Positions 1 through 4,893 of a stretch of DNA of 5,118 nucleotides are shown here, in pieces. Source of the stretch: Pseudobdellovibrionaceae bacterium (GTDB lineage: Bacteria > Bdellovibrionota > Bdellovibrionia > Bdellovibrionales > Bdellovibrionaceae); assembly GCA_014376325.1 (NCBI GenBank), contig JACMRP010000299.1, positions 1 through 5,118 on the forward strand, in the 5' to 3' direction. The position numbers and the translations under genes are program-made. The notes below the pieces were generated by a model that was given only the letters and a program-made list of their open reading frames with translations, was not told where the DNA came from and made no database searches. How positions within the stretch are numbered: position 1 is the stretch's first letter; every line of letters begins with the position of its first letter.

Positions 1-289
1 AGTGCGACATCAGGCATGCCAGGGTCGTAACAATGTATAAAATCAGGCCACCATAAAGCGGTTTCTTTCTGCCGAAACGGTCCAGCAACGGTCCGTAGAA
101 TAATTGCCCTACCGAAAGCCCAATAAAGTAACTCGAAAGCGTTAAAGATACCTGCGCCACGGTCGTATGAAAATCTTCTGCCACCTGCTGAAAGGCCGGT
201 AAGTACATATCTATAGAAAATGGACTGAGCGCCGTCAGAGCGCCAAGAAGCAGAATTAACAAATTTTTTGCGCGTCTTGAATGGTTCAA
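1..289 (-). CDS. Bcr/CflA-family MFS multidrug efflux transporter, N-terminal part (runs off the left edge)
   Basis: This is an inner-membrane proton-driven drug exporter of the 12-helix DHA1 group; only the first 96 residues are inside the window. Seen in the sequence: a short basic N-terminus (NHSRRAK), a first hydrophobic helix at about residues 9-23, then SPFSIDMYLPAF at about 22-33, which is the signature around the first helix of Bcr/CflA proteins. A second helix at about 48-62 leads into the MFS motif A loop, GPLLDRFGRKKPL, at residues 66-78, and a third helix follows. The start is a TTG: an AAGGA ribosome site sits 6 nt upstream (296-300), and the frame closes at a stop further upstream with no ATG in between. 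The gene lies 49 bp downstream of the small gene ending at 339 and may be cotranscribed with it, although a perfect TATAAT lies in the gap. Family assignment is firm; the substrate cannot be read from this fragment. Confidence 0.9.
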   Translation of the reverse strand, partial: MNHSRRAKNLLILLLGALTALSPFSIDMYLPAFQQVAEDFHTTVAQVSLTLSSYFIGLSVGQLFYGPLLDRFGRKKPLYGGLILYIVTTLACLMSH

Positions 290-319
290 GTAAAATCCTT
301 CAAGGTCGTTAATGTATCT

Positions 320-325
320 ATTATA
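320..325 (-). promoter_or_regulatory. Possible -10 box (TATAAT) for the Bcr/CflA-like exporter
   Basis: A perfect TATAAT on the minus strand lies in the 49-bp gap before the exporter, which would put the transcript start near 312 and give a leader of about 23 nt carrying the AAGGA site. No good -35 hexamer is visible at 16-18 bp spacing (GGAGTT at 17 bp), so this could be chance or an activator-dependent promoter. Confidence 0.35.
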
Positions 326-338
326 GGCACATTAACGT

Positions 339-569
339 CTAAAACTCCGTAAGGCCATCAAAATTGTCGCTGGCATTTACTTTTTCTCCTATATCCCAGC
401 TGCAGCCTGCCTTTAAAAGGCGGCGGATATCTTCTCCATTTTTAAGTGCTTCGTTGAGTTCTTTTATTGAAATAACATATGGAGCTGACATTTGTCCCTT
501 ACGGTCTACGTCGACACAACGAAATTGAACGTAGTTAAAATCCTTTTTTCTTCTTGCGGCGATCAACAA
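339..569 (-). CDS. Small uncharacterised protein (about 76 aa)
   Basis: I do not recognise this protein. It is a short, charged, probably cytoplasmic polypeptide with no signal peptide or membrane segment. A basic N-terminal patch (AARRKKDF) leads into a stretch that alternates hydrophobic and polar residues (NYVQFRCVDVDRKGQ), then an amphipathic helix-like segment (SIKELNEALKNGEDIRRLLKAG) and an acidic tail ending in DGLTEF. The support for a real gene is a strong GGAGG ribosome site at 580-584 followed by TTG codons. The TTG at 569-567 is 10 nt from it and the TTG at 575-573 is only 4 nt away, so I chose 569. The TTG at 590 lies upstream of the ribosome site and is unlikely. No in-frame ATG exists. 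It is divergent from the flavoenzyme gene at 645 and 49 bp upstream of the exporter, with which it may form an operon. Whether it affects export is unknown. Confidence 0.6.
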   Translation of the reverse strand: MLIAARRKKDFNYVQFRCVDVDRKGQMSAPYVISIKELNEALKNGEDIRRLLKAGCSWDIGEKVNASDNFDGLTEF

Positions 570-579
570 TCTCAAATGT

Positions 580-584
580 CCTCC
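580..584 (-). promoter_or_regulatory. GGAGG ribosome binding site that decides the start of the small gene
   Basis: A five-base match to the anti-Shine-Dalgarno sequence lies inside the longest version of the open frame, so the true start must be downstream of it, at the TTG at 569 (10 nt spacing) or 575 (4 nt spacing). Confidence 0.55.
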
Positions 585-632
585 AGACAATTGTTTGCGA
601 CGTTTTTAATTTGAAGTCGAATCGAAACTGAG

Positions 633-638
633 TATGGT
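633..638 (+). promoter_or_regulatory. Candidate promoter placing the transcript start at the flavoenzyme ATG
   Basis: TTGAAG at 611-616 and TATGGT at 633-638 are separated by 16 bp, each matching 4 of 6 consensus bases. Transcription would then begin about 7 nt after the -10, at or next to the ATG at 645. A competing -10 (TTTAAT, 605-610) has only a poor -35 partner and would give a leader of about 28 nt without a clear ribosome site. Confidence 0.25.
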
Positions 639-644
639 TGTACT

Positions 645-1709
645 ATGACAGCTAAATTCGATCTTATTGAAACACTCAAGCTGAGTGGTCCCCTTGTTCA
701 AGCGCCACTCGGTGGTGGCCCGGGAACTGCGGAGTTAACGGCGGCAGTGTCCAATGCGGGCGCGCTGGGCTCGCTCGGTGCGGCTTATCTAAGAGTTGAA
801 GATCTAGAGCGTGAAATATTAAAAACCAAAAGATTAACTAGAAAATCCTTCGCTGTGAATCTTTTTATACCGAGTACTCCGCCCGTGTTGGACCCCGCTA
901 AATCCGCTGCGGCCTTAGAAGGGACGCAGAAATATCGCGACCAACTTTCTCTTTCTAAACCTATGATTCAGATGTCGCCATTCGCAGATTTCGGTGCCCA
1001 AATGAAGATCGTCTTAAAACATCGACCTGCCGTATTTAGTTTTGTCTTCGGTTTATTACCAGAGGAGTTTGTTCGGGAGTGTAAATCAGCGAAAATCTTA
1101 TTGATAGGTACTGCGACAAACCTCGAAGAAGCACAGGGCTTAGCGAAATCGGGAGTCGACGCAATCACCGCGCAAGGTTTTGAGGCTGGTGGACATCGGG
1201 GAATGTTTTCGCCAAATGATACCGATTCCAAAATGACGACACAGGAACTGACAAAAAAGCTCAGCCAATCCGTCGACATTCCGATTATTGCGGCCGGTGG
1301 AATCATGGACGGTGCCGGGATTGCCGCTGCTTTAAGTTGGGGGGCGCAGGCTGCGCAACTTGGGACCTCTTTTATGTTGTGCCCGGAAGCGGGGACCGCA
1401 GAAGCCTATCGCACGGCTTTGATGAGTAAGAAGGCAGAAGCGCCGCGAATGACGAGGGTATTTTCGGGACGCTGGGCACGCGGACTAGAAAACAAATTTA
1501 TGAGGGAGATGGAGCAGAATCCCGAGGCAGTTTTACCTTGGCCAATTCAGAATGCATTCACAAGGGACCTTCGCCAGAAATCTGCGCAAAATGGAAGTCC
1601 AGACTTTTTATCTTTATGGGCGGGTAGCGGGGTCTCTAAAATTCGCGAAATGAAAGCAGCTCAGCTAGTTGAGACCCTGTTTTCCGAACTTTCAAAAGCA
1701 AGTATCTAA
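645..1709 (+). CDS. Nitronate monooxygenase-like FMN enzyme (2-nitropropane dioxygenase family, class I type)
   Basis: This is a TIM-barrel FMN protein of the family that oxidises alkyl nitronates such as propionate 3-nitronate to aldehyde or keto products plus nitrite, usually read as nitro-compound detoxification. At 354 residues it has the normal length. Seen in order: LVQAPLGGG at 17-25 with ELTAAVSNAGALGSLGAAYL at 30-49, the N-terminal barrel signature; VDAITAQGFEAGGHRG at 171-186, containing the QGxEAGGHRG motif whose His184 corresponds to the catalytic His of class I enzymes; IPIIAAGGI at 212-220 and GAQAAQLGTSFM at 233-244, which bind the FMN phosphate; ARGLEN at 278-283; and LPWPIQN near 297-303 followed by WAGSG at 325-329. 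The ATG at 645 matches the family N-terminus, but no ribosome site precedes it. Some family members are quinone reductases or enoyl-ACP reductases (FabK), so the substrate is not certain. The gene ends by overlapping the convergent S4-domain gene by 4 bp. Confidence 0.93.
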   Translation: MTAKFDLIETLKLSGPLVQAPLGGGPGTAELTAAVSNAGALGSLGAAYLRVEDLEREILKTKRLTRKSFAVNLFIPSTPPVLDPAKSAAALEGTQKYRDQLSLSKPMIQMSPFADFGAQMKIVLKHRPAVFSFVFGLLPEEFVRECKSAKILLIGTATNLEEAQGLAKSGVDAITAQGFEAGGHRGMFSPNDTDSKMTTQELTKKLSQSVDIPIIAAGGIMDGAGIAAALSWGAQAAQLGTSFMLCPEAGTAEAYRTALMSKKAEAPRMTRVFSGRWARGLENKFMREMEQNPEAVLPWPIQNAFTRDLRQKSAQNGSPDFLSLWAGSGVSKIREMKAAQLVETLFSELSKASI

Positions 1710-1999
1710 AAACCGAGGATGTCGACGTACGTTGTTCCGCCAGCAAGTGCCGAAGACGGGGTCGCCCGTTGGCCCTTAATCACAATCTTACCTTCGTTAA
1801 AAAGCTCTTTGAATGCCGAGCGCGAAAGTAGTTTGAGCTTTGGATATTCCGTTTGATCTCGAAGCGCCTGAAGCAAAACGTTATCAAGTCGTTTCTGAGA
1901 TTTGTTCAGAGTAAGAACGATGCGTGCGGATTTTGGCGGGCGTGGGGGGATATTTTCAGACATGGGGCCTTTTAGCGTGAAAGCCCCATTTAAGTCCAT
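1706..1999 (-). CDS. Small S4-domain RNA-binding protein
   Basis: This small protein is mostly one S4 RNA-binding fold. The visible pattern is KRLDNVLLQAL (about residues 36-46), then LLSRSAFKELFNEGKIVIKGQ (about 57-77), then a loop and a short final strand ending ALAGGTTYVDILGF. This is the RLD...LSRs...l...G.V.vnG order seen in S4 domains of ribosomal protein S4, RluA/RsuA pseudouridine synthases, tyrosyl-tRNA synthetase and Hsp15-like proteins. No catalytic domain is attached, so it could bind structured RNA or ribosomal subunits without modifying them. A proline-rich lead (IPPRPPK) precedes it. Two ATG starts are possible: 1999 (97 aa), 5 nt after the upstream gene's stop with no ribosome site, suggesting translational coupling; or 1963 (85 aa), with AAGG 4 nt upstream. 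It is second in a unit with the DUF4833-like gene. Its stop overlaps that of the flavoenzyme gene. Confidence 0.75.
   Translation of the reverse strand: MDLNGAFTLKGPMSENIPPRPPKSARIVLTLNKSQKRLDNVLLQALRDQTEYPKLKLLSRSAFKELFNEGKIVIKGQRATPSSALAGGTTYVDILGF
1962..1989 (-). repeat. Inverted repeat around the alternative start of the S4-domain gene
   Basis: Seven-base arms (ATGGGGC at 1962-1968, GCCCCAT at 1983-1989) are extended inward by TTT/AAA with one bulged base. In the minus-strand transcript the hairpin would cover the AAGG and most of the AUG of the 1963 start. There is no following T-run, so it is not an intrinsic terminator. Seven-base arms alone are expected several times by chance in 5 kb. 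Confidence 0.4.
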
Positions 2000-2004
2000 C
2001 GGAA

Positions 2005-2607
2005 TTACTTAGCCTTGTAAGTACGACTTAGCTTTTCGCCAGTTTTGCTATCGACCCCCTTCAGGGTCACTGACTTTAACTTACGGAAAGGCGGCAACAT
2101 CGTCTTTGCCGCTTCGGAATAAATCGTCTTAACTTGCATCGTGGCGCCTTTATCTGAAGCGCCCAACGTAAAAAATGATTTTACTTCGCAGGCGCCCTTT
2201 GCAGATTTCTGCGCGACGATCGTTAATTTTTGTTCCTGTACGTCTGTTTGGAGCTCTTTTAGATCGTTAATTTGGATTTGAAACGTGTCGTGAGACTTAG
2301 CCGGGATTATTTCAAGGCGACCGATAACACCATTTTTAATTAAGCTGTGTACGGGCTTAAAGCCGGTCCCATTCATTAACCAGTACATGTCAAAGATCGG
2401 AGAGGCTTGTTTGTTGGGGTCGACGACGACTTGGCAGTTTGAGTCTAATTTCGTATAAACAATCATGATGTTTTCTGGATTCTCGTTTTTTTCAAATGTG
2501 AACAGAGCCGCGTGGTCGCCAACTTGACGGGTGGCTTCAACAGTTTGGGCCTTTGCCAGGTTCCACTGAATCAAAATTAAACTGAGCAATAACAAAGACT
2601 TCTTCAT
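2005..2607 (-). CDS. Exported DUF4833-like protein of unknown function
   Basis: This is a predicted periplasmic or otherwise exported protein of 200 residues. The Sec signal peptide is clear: MKK, then a hydrophobic core SLLLLSLILIQ, then AKA before a likely cleavage ahead of Gln21. The mature part begins with ALFTFEKNENPENIMIVYTKL, and SPIFDMYWLMNG follows about 30 residues later. This order (F.e.n.N...vY, then PI..yW, then a later mostly beta half) resembles DUF4833 proteins as I remember them, a family without known activity. Two Cys remain in the mature protein (SNCQ and GACEV) and could form a disulfide. The start at 2607 is chosen over the in-frame ATG at 2619 because GGAG at 2614-2617 is 6 nt upstream of it, and because it puts MKK at the very N-terminus. 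It is 5 bp upstream of the S4-domain gene's longest start, so the two are probably cotranscribed. Confidence 0.8.
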   Translation of the reverse strand: MKKSLLLLSLILIQWNLAKAQTVEATRQVGDHAALFTFEKNENPENIMIVYTKLDSNCQVVVDPNKQASPIFDMYWLMNGTGFKPVHSLIKNGVIGRLEIIPAKSHDTFQIQINDLKELQTDVQEQKLTIVAQKSAKGACEVKSFFTLGASDKGATMQVKTIYSEAAKTMLPPFRKLKSVTLKGVDSKTGEKLSRTYKAK

Positions 2608-2613
2608 GCATTT

Positions 2614-2617
2614 CTCC
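2614..2617 (-). promoter_or_regulatory. GGAG ribosome binding site that selects the 2607 start
   Basis: GGAG with a 6-nt spacer (AAATGC) precedes the ATG at 2607. The upstream in-frame ATG at 2619 has no ribosome site and overlaps this one, so the shorter form is favoured. Confidence 0.7.
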
Positions 2618-2629
2618 ATGCAAAATATC

Positions 2630-2652
2630 TTAGATTACATCCCTTTAGATTA
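2630..2652. repeat. Direct repeat TTAGATTA upstream of the DUF4833-like gene
   Basis: The octamer TTAGATTA occurs at 2630-2637 and 2645-2652, 15 bp apart start to start. Read on the minus strand each contains TAATCT, a passable -10 element; the copy at 2647-2652 is preceded by TG plus one base, as in extended -10 promoters, with TTGTTC 15 bp further upstream. The pair could be two overlapping promoters, a regulator site, or chance in AT-rich DNA. Confidence 0.3.
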
Positions 2653-2658
2653 GCAATC

Positions 2659-2688
2659 GGCATGCCCGAACAAGGTGGCACCTGTGCC
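2659..2688. repeat. Cluster of small palindromes in the 2608-2754 spacer
   Basis: Three short palindromes sit close together: GGCATGCC at 2659-2666, AGGTG-G-CACCT at 2673-2683, and GGCAC-CT-GTGCC at 2677-2688, the last two sharing bases. They lie upstream of the candidate promoter for the DUF4833-like gene and downstream of the terminase-like gene. An operator is possible; on the minus strand the GGCACAGGTGCC element could also fold as a 4-bp hairpin but lacks a T-run, so it is a poor terminator. The rest of the 147-bp spacer holds no gene I can support. Confidence 0.3.
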
Positions 2689-2754
2689 GGATGGGCTGCT
2701 TGGCCGTGACCAATTGCCTCAAACTTGTGTATTTAATACGCGGTCTAGATGATG

Positions 2755-3054
2755 CTAAAGGCTTAGAATCTCTTTACAAGTTTCAATCTGGGCTTCAATA
2801 ACCGTTAGTGCCGTCTTGAGTCTTAAGATTTCCCGTTCATCTAAGTCATTTTCTAAAGCCGCGACAACCATTGGATGCTTCTTTAACCAATGCCCTTGGC
2901 GAGAAGCGTAAGTTTCTGGAATACCAGAACGTAAAGCGGCAAGCCGGGGATTTCGATCCTCGAGAAATTCGACGATGAATTTCAAAGTTTCAAGCGTCAA
3001 AATATTTTTGTGAGCTTTAAGTCTAGACGAAAAGCCCATTTGCCGAATTCTCAT
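2755..3054 (-). CDS. Orphan protein resembling the DNA-binding domain of phage terminase small subunits
   Basis: This 99-residue protein carries a helix-turn-helix-like region at about residues 19-68. It reads ILTLETLKFIVEFL, then EDRNPRLAALRSG, then IPETYASRQGHWLKKHPMVVAALE. The order L-T-x..F-v-e-x-L-x-d-x-N-x..A-a-l-r-x-G-(y)-s...A...g...L-k-x-P-x-V..a-l matches what I know of Terminase_2-type small subunits, which bind viral DNA at packaging sites. The remaining residues (about 66-98) are a charged helix with heptad-like spacing, ending EAQIETCKEILSL, probably a coiled coil. The start at 3054 has AAGGA at 3061-3065 with a 6-nt spacer; a longer TTG-started version at 3105 is rejected because its first codons coincide with a good -35/-10 pair. 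No large terminase, portal or other phage gene is nearby, so a domesticated DNA-binding protein or regulator is more likely than a packaging role. It is divergent from the hydrolase lipoprotein gene. Confidence 0.75.
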   Translation of the reverse strand: MRIRQMGFSSRLKAHKNILTLETLKFIVEFLEDRNPRLAALRSGIPETYASRQGHWLKKHPMVVAALENDLDEREILRLKTALTVIEAQIETCKEILSL

Positions 3055-3060
3055 GATGTA

Positions 3061-3065
3061 TCCTT
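3061..3065 (-). promoter_or_regulatory. AAGGA ribosome binding site that fixes the start of the terminase-like gene
   Basis: AAGGA with a 6-nt spacer (TACATC) precedes the ATG at 3054, supporting 99 rather than 116 residues. Confidence 0.75.
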
Positions 3066-3069
3066 TGGC

Positions 3070-3099
3070 TTGGACTATTATTTCGGATCGTTTTACGAT
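3070..3099 (+). promoter_or_regulatory. Weak candidate promoter of the hydrolase lipoprotein gene
   Basis: TTGGAC at 3070-3075 and TACGAT at 3094-3099, 18 bp apart, could serve the plus-strand gene and would start transcription near 3106, about 24 nt before the ATG. The matches are only moderate. This promoter would overlap the minus-strand one face to face, so the two could not be occupied together. Confidence 0.25.
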
Positions 3100-3105
3100 T
3101 CGCAA
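3077..3105 (-). promoter_or_regulatory. Candidate promoter of the terminase-like gene
   Basis: A TTGCGA -35 (3100-3105) and an AATAAT -10 (3077-3082) stand exactly 17 bp apart on the minus strand, matching 4 and 5 of 6 consensus bases. Transcription would start near 3070, leaving a leader of about 16 nt that just includes the AAGGA site. The spacer contains a perfect inverted repeat. Confidence 0.55.
3087..3099. repeat. Perfect inverted repeat ATCGT-TTT-ACGAT, possible operator
   Basis: Five-base arms (3087-3091 and 3095-3099) around a 3-base centre lie entirely inside the -35/-10 spacer of the minus-strand promoter and overlap the proposed plus-strand -10. A dimeric repressor bound here would block both divergent genes. 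The short arms mean chance cannot be excluded. Confidence 0.4.
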
Positions 3106-3129
3106 TGAAATCCTCGGGAGGTATTCACA

Positions 3130-4170
3130 ATGTTTAAAAATTTCAGTTCGCGACTCTTCACGTTTGCGATTTTAATTTTGATAAGCGCATGCGCAACTAA
3201 ACCTGCCGAATTTGCCGAGCCACCGCCGTCCGCCTTGGCACCTGGCTTTGATGCCGAACTAACGGGCTATCAATATCCTTTCCCGGTTCAGAAATTTACG
3301 CTTGAGGCCCAGAAGCAATCTTTGCAGATGTCTTTCATGGATCTGAAAAGTGAAAAGCAAGATTCTGAAGTTATCGTCTTGCTGCACGGAAAAAACTTTG
3401 GCGGCTACGCCTTCGGAAAAGTCGCGACGCGACTGCAGACTATGGGTTACAGGGTCATCATTCCTGACCAAATTGGCTTCGGAAAATCAAGTAAACCGAC
3501 CAACTTTCAGTACAGTTTTCAGGCCTTGGCAAGCATGACGAATCAGTTGTTGGAAGCCCAAGGCGTTAAGAAGTACGTATTGTTGGGCCATTCAATGGGT
3601 GGAATGCTTGCGACCAGAATGGCGCTGATGTATCCAGAAAAAATAAGTAAATTGATATTGGTCAATCCGATTGGGCTTGAAGATTGGAAGTTGATGACGA
3701 CGTACAAGAGCATCGAAGAAACTTATCGGGATGAATTAAAATCAACTTCAGAGAGCATTAAGAAATATCAATCGGATGCATATTACGCCGGAACCTGGAA
3801 GCCCGAGTACGATCCCCTGATAGAGGCGGCATCAGGATGGACAAAGAATCCCGATTTTCCGTTAATTGCTTGGAATTCTGCGCTGACCTCGGACATGGCC
3901 TTCACTCAACCGGTCGTCTATGAGTTCAAAAATCTTAAAGTGCGAACGGCGCTCATCATCGGCCAACGCGACAAAACGGCCCTTGGAAAAGCCTGGGCAA
4001 CTGAAGAAAATAAGAAAAAAATGGGCCTGTATCCGCAACTTGGCCGGTCGGCGAACAAACTTATTCCTAGGTCAAAATTATACGAACTGAAAGGCTTAGG
4101 CCATCTTCCGTTTGTTGAAAACTTTGATCAGTTCTTTGCGGAAGGTCTTGTCCCAGCTTTGAAATTGTAA
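3130..4170 (+). CDS. Alpha/beta-hydrolase lipoprotein
   Basis: This is a membrane-anchored serine hydrolase of the alpha/beta-hydrolase fold. The N-terminus has a type II signal peptide: basic residues in MFKNFSSR, a hydrophobic core FTFAILIL, and lipobox ISAC with lipidated Cys21. Position +2 is Ala, not Asp, which by the usual Lol rule predicts the outer membrane. A proline-rich linker (EPPPSALAPG) follows. The fold shows HGKNFGG at 86-92 (oxyanion loop), DQIGFGKSSKP at 113-123, the nucleophile elbow GHSMGG with Ser155, the acid Asp281 in IIGQRDKTA, and His325 in GLGHLP, giving a complete triad. A cap region fills about 185-255. At 346 residues the length is normal with the leader. Esterase, lipase or lactonase activity on small esters or lipids is likely; the substrate is unknown. 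GGGAGG at 3116-3121, 8 nt upstream, supports the start. The BamE-like lipoprotein gene begins 21 bp downstream. Confidence 0.92.
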   Translation: MFKNFSSRLFTFAILILISACATKPAEFAEPPPSALAPGFDAELTGYQYPFPVQKFTLEAQKQSLQMSFMDLKSEKQDSEVIVLLHGKNFGGYAFGKVATRLQTMGYRVIIPDQIGFGKSSKPTNFQYSFQALASMTNQLLEAQGVKKYVLLGHSMGGMLATRMALMYPEKISKLILVNPIGLEDWKLMTTYKSIEETYRDELKSTSESIKKYQSDAYYAGTWKPEYDPLIEAASGWTKNPDFPLIAWNSALTSDMAFTQPVVYEFKNLKVRTALIIGQRDKTALGKAWATEENKKKMGLYPQLGRSANKLIPRSKLYELKGLGHLPFVENFDQFFAEGLVPALKL

Positions 4171-4191
4171 TGTCGAACTTGGGAGACTGAT

Positions 4192-4893
4192 ATGCGGCGT
4201 TTTATTTTGTCGGCGATTCTAGTCTCGGGTATTTCTTGCGCCAATCAAGCAATGAAGCCAAGAGTGCTAGGGACGGATTATTTAGAAGCCAGTGCTTCTT
4301 TCGATCATCGGGGGAGTTTTGGTTTCGACGACGGACATCACAAATATGTATTTTCCGTTGCTAGCGAAATGTCAGATAAATTTTCTTGTAGCCGCTATTA
4401 CGTTTTTAAAGACGGCAAACTGACCTACAAAATGCCTTACGATAAAGTTTATTCTATTTTCTCTGCAATTTACAAATCACTGATTCCGCTAGAGGCTAAG
4501 ATCCAACAGGCAGCCGGCGCGATTTCAAAAATTTCGCCCCAGGACTTCGAGTGCGACGCAAAGTCTGGAACATCGAACGAAAAGCATTACTCGGCCTCGG
4601 AAATAGCCGATCAGGCTCTGACGCTTATTGTGTATTCGCCGGCTTTGATTTTGGCGGTTCCGATCGTTATTCCGATGGAAATAATTAATGACCGAGTGGA
4701 CGCTAAATTTGAAAGAAAGCTAAGTCAGATACGTTTGGGAATGTCTTTGGATCAAGTCAATCGAGTCATGGATGAAGATGTTACGGATGCTAGCTTTCCA
4801 CCGTATTTGATTCAGCAGATGCAGACGAATCGTCGAAAATTAGTTTTTGCTTATCGTGACAAAACACTTCGCGCATTCGTTTGGACGAACTAG
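4192..4893 (+). CDS. Lipoprotein with C-terminal SmpA/OmlA (BamE)-like segment, function unknown
   Basis: This is a 233-residue envelope protein. Residues 1-16 form a short signal peptide (MRRFILSAILVSGISC) with candidate lipidated Cys16; the residue at -3 is Gly instead of the usual Leu, so the lipobox is relaxed. Further along are a pair of Cys (Cys66 in FSCSR, Cys121 in FECDA) that could form a disulfide, and an unusual hydrophobic segment at about 142-165 (TLIVYSPALILAVPIVIPM) broken by three prolines. Then comes KLSQIRLGMSLDQVNRVMDED at about 176-196, followed by a strand region RRKLVFAYRDKTLRAFVW. That I-x-L-GM-s-x-xx-V motif before a beta sheet is typical of SmpA/OmlA (BamE)-like domains, which occur in outer-membrane assembly lipoproteins and many other envelope proteins. 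It is not BamE itself, which is much shorter. GGGAG at 4181-4185 is 6 nt before the ATG. It sits 21 bp after the hydrolase gene, so cotranscription is likely. Its stop codon directly abuts that of the convergent exporter gene. Confidence 0.75.
   Translation: MRRFILSAILVSGISCANQAMKPRVLGTDYLEASASFDHRGSFGFDDGHHKYVFSVASEMSDKFSCSRYYVFKDGKLTYKMPYDKVYSIFSAIYKSLIPLEAKIQQAAGAISKISPQDFECDAKSGTSNEKHYSASEIADQALTLIVYSPALILAVPIVIPMEIINDRVDAKFERKLSQIRLGMSLDQVNRVMDEDVTDASFPPYLIQQMQTNRRKLVFAYRDKTLRAFVWTN

Noticed and set aside
634..648. Four-codon frame ATG to TGA before the flavoenzyme gene
   Set aside because: It is too short to call a gene and has no ribosome site; it is mentioned only as a possible reinitiation element.
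968..1306. Open frame of 112 codons on the minus strand
   Set aside because: It lies wholly inside the flavoenzyme gene, whose conserved motifs are on the plus strand, and its translation shows no recognisable domain.
2677..2690. Possible intrinsic terminator after the terminase-like gene
   Set aside because: The stem is only 4-5 bp and no T-run follows on either strand.
2608..2754. Small RNA or small gene in the 147-bp spacer
   Set aside because: No open frame with a ribosome site and no promoter plus terminator pair can be supported.
3055..3105. N-terminal extension of the terminase-like protein from a TTG at 3105
   Set aside because: The extension overlaps the -35 and -10 elements and the AAGGA site serving the ATG at 3054.
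3259..3471. Open frame of 70 codons on the minus strand
   Set aside because: It is antisense to the hydrolase gene, with no family resemblance in its translation.
3350..3538. Open frame of 62 codons on the plus strand
   Set aside because: It is an out-of-frame reading within the hydrolase gene, overlapping its conserved HG loop and following strands.
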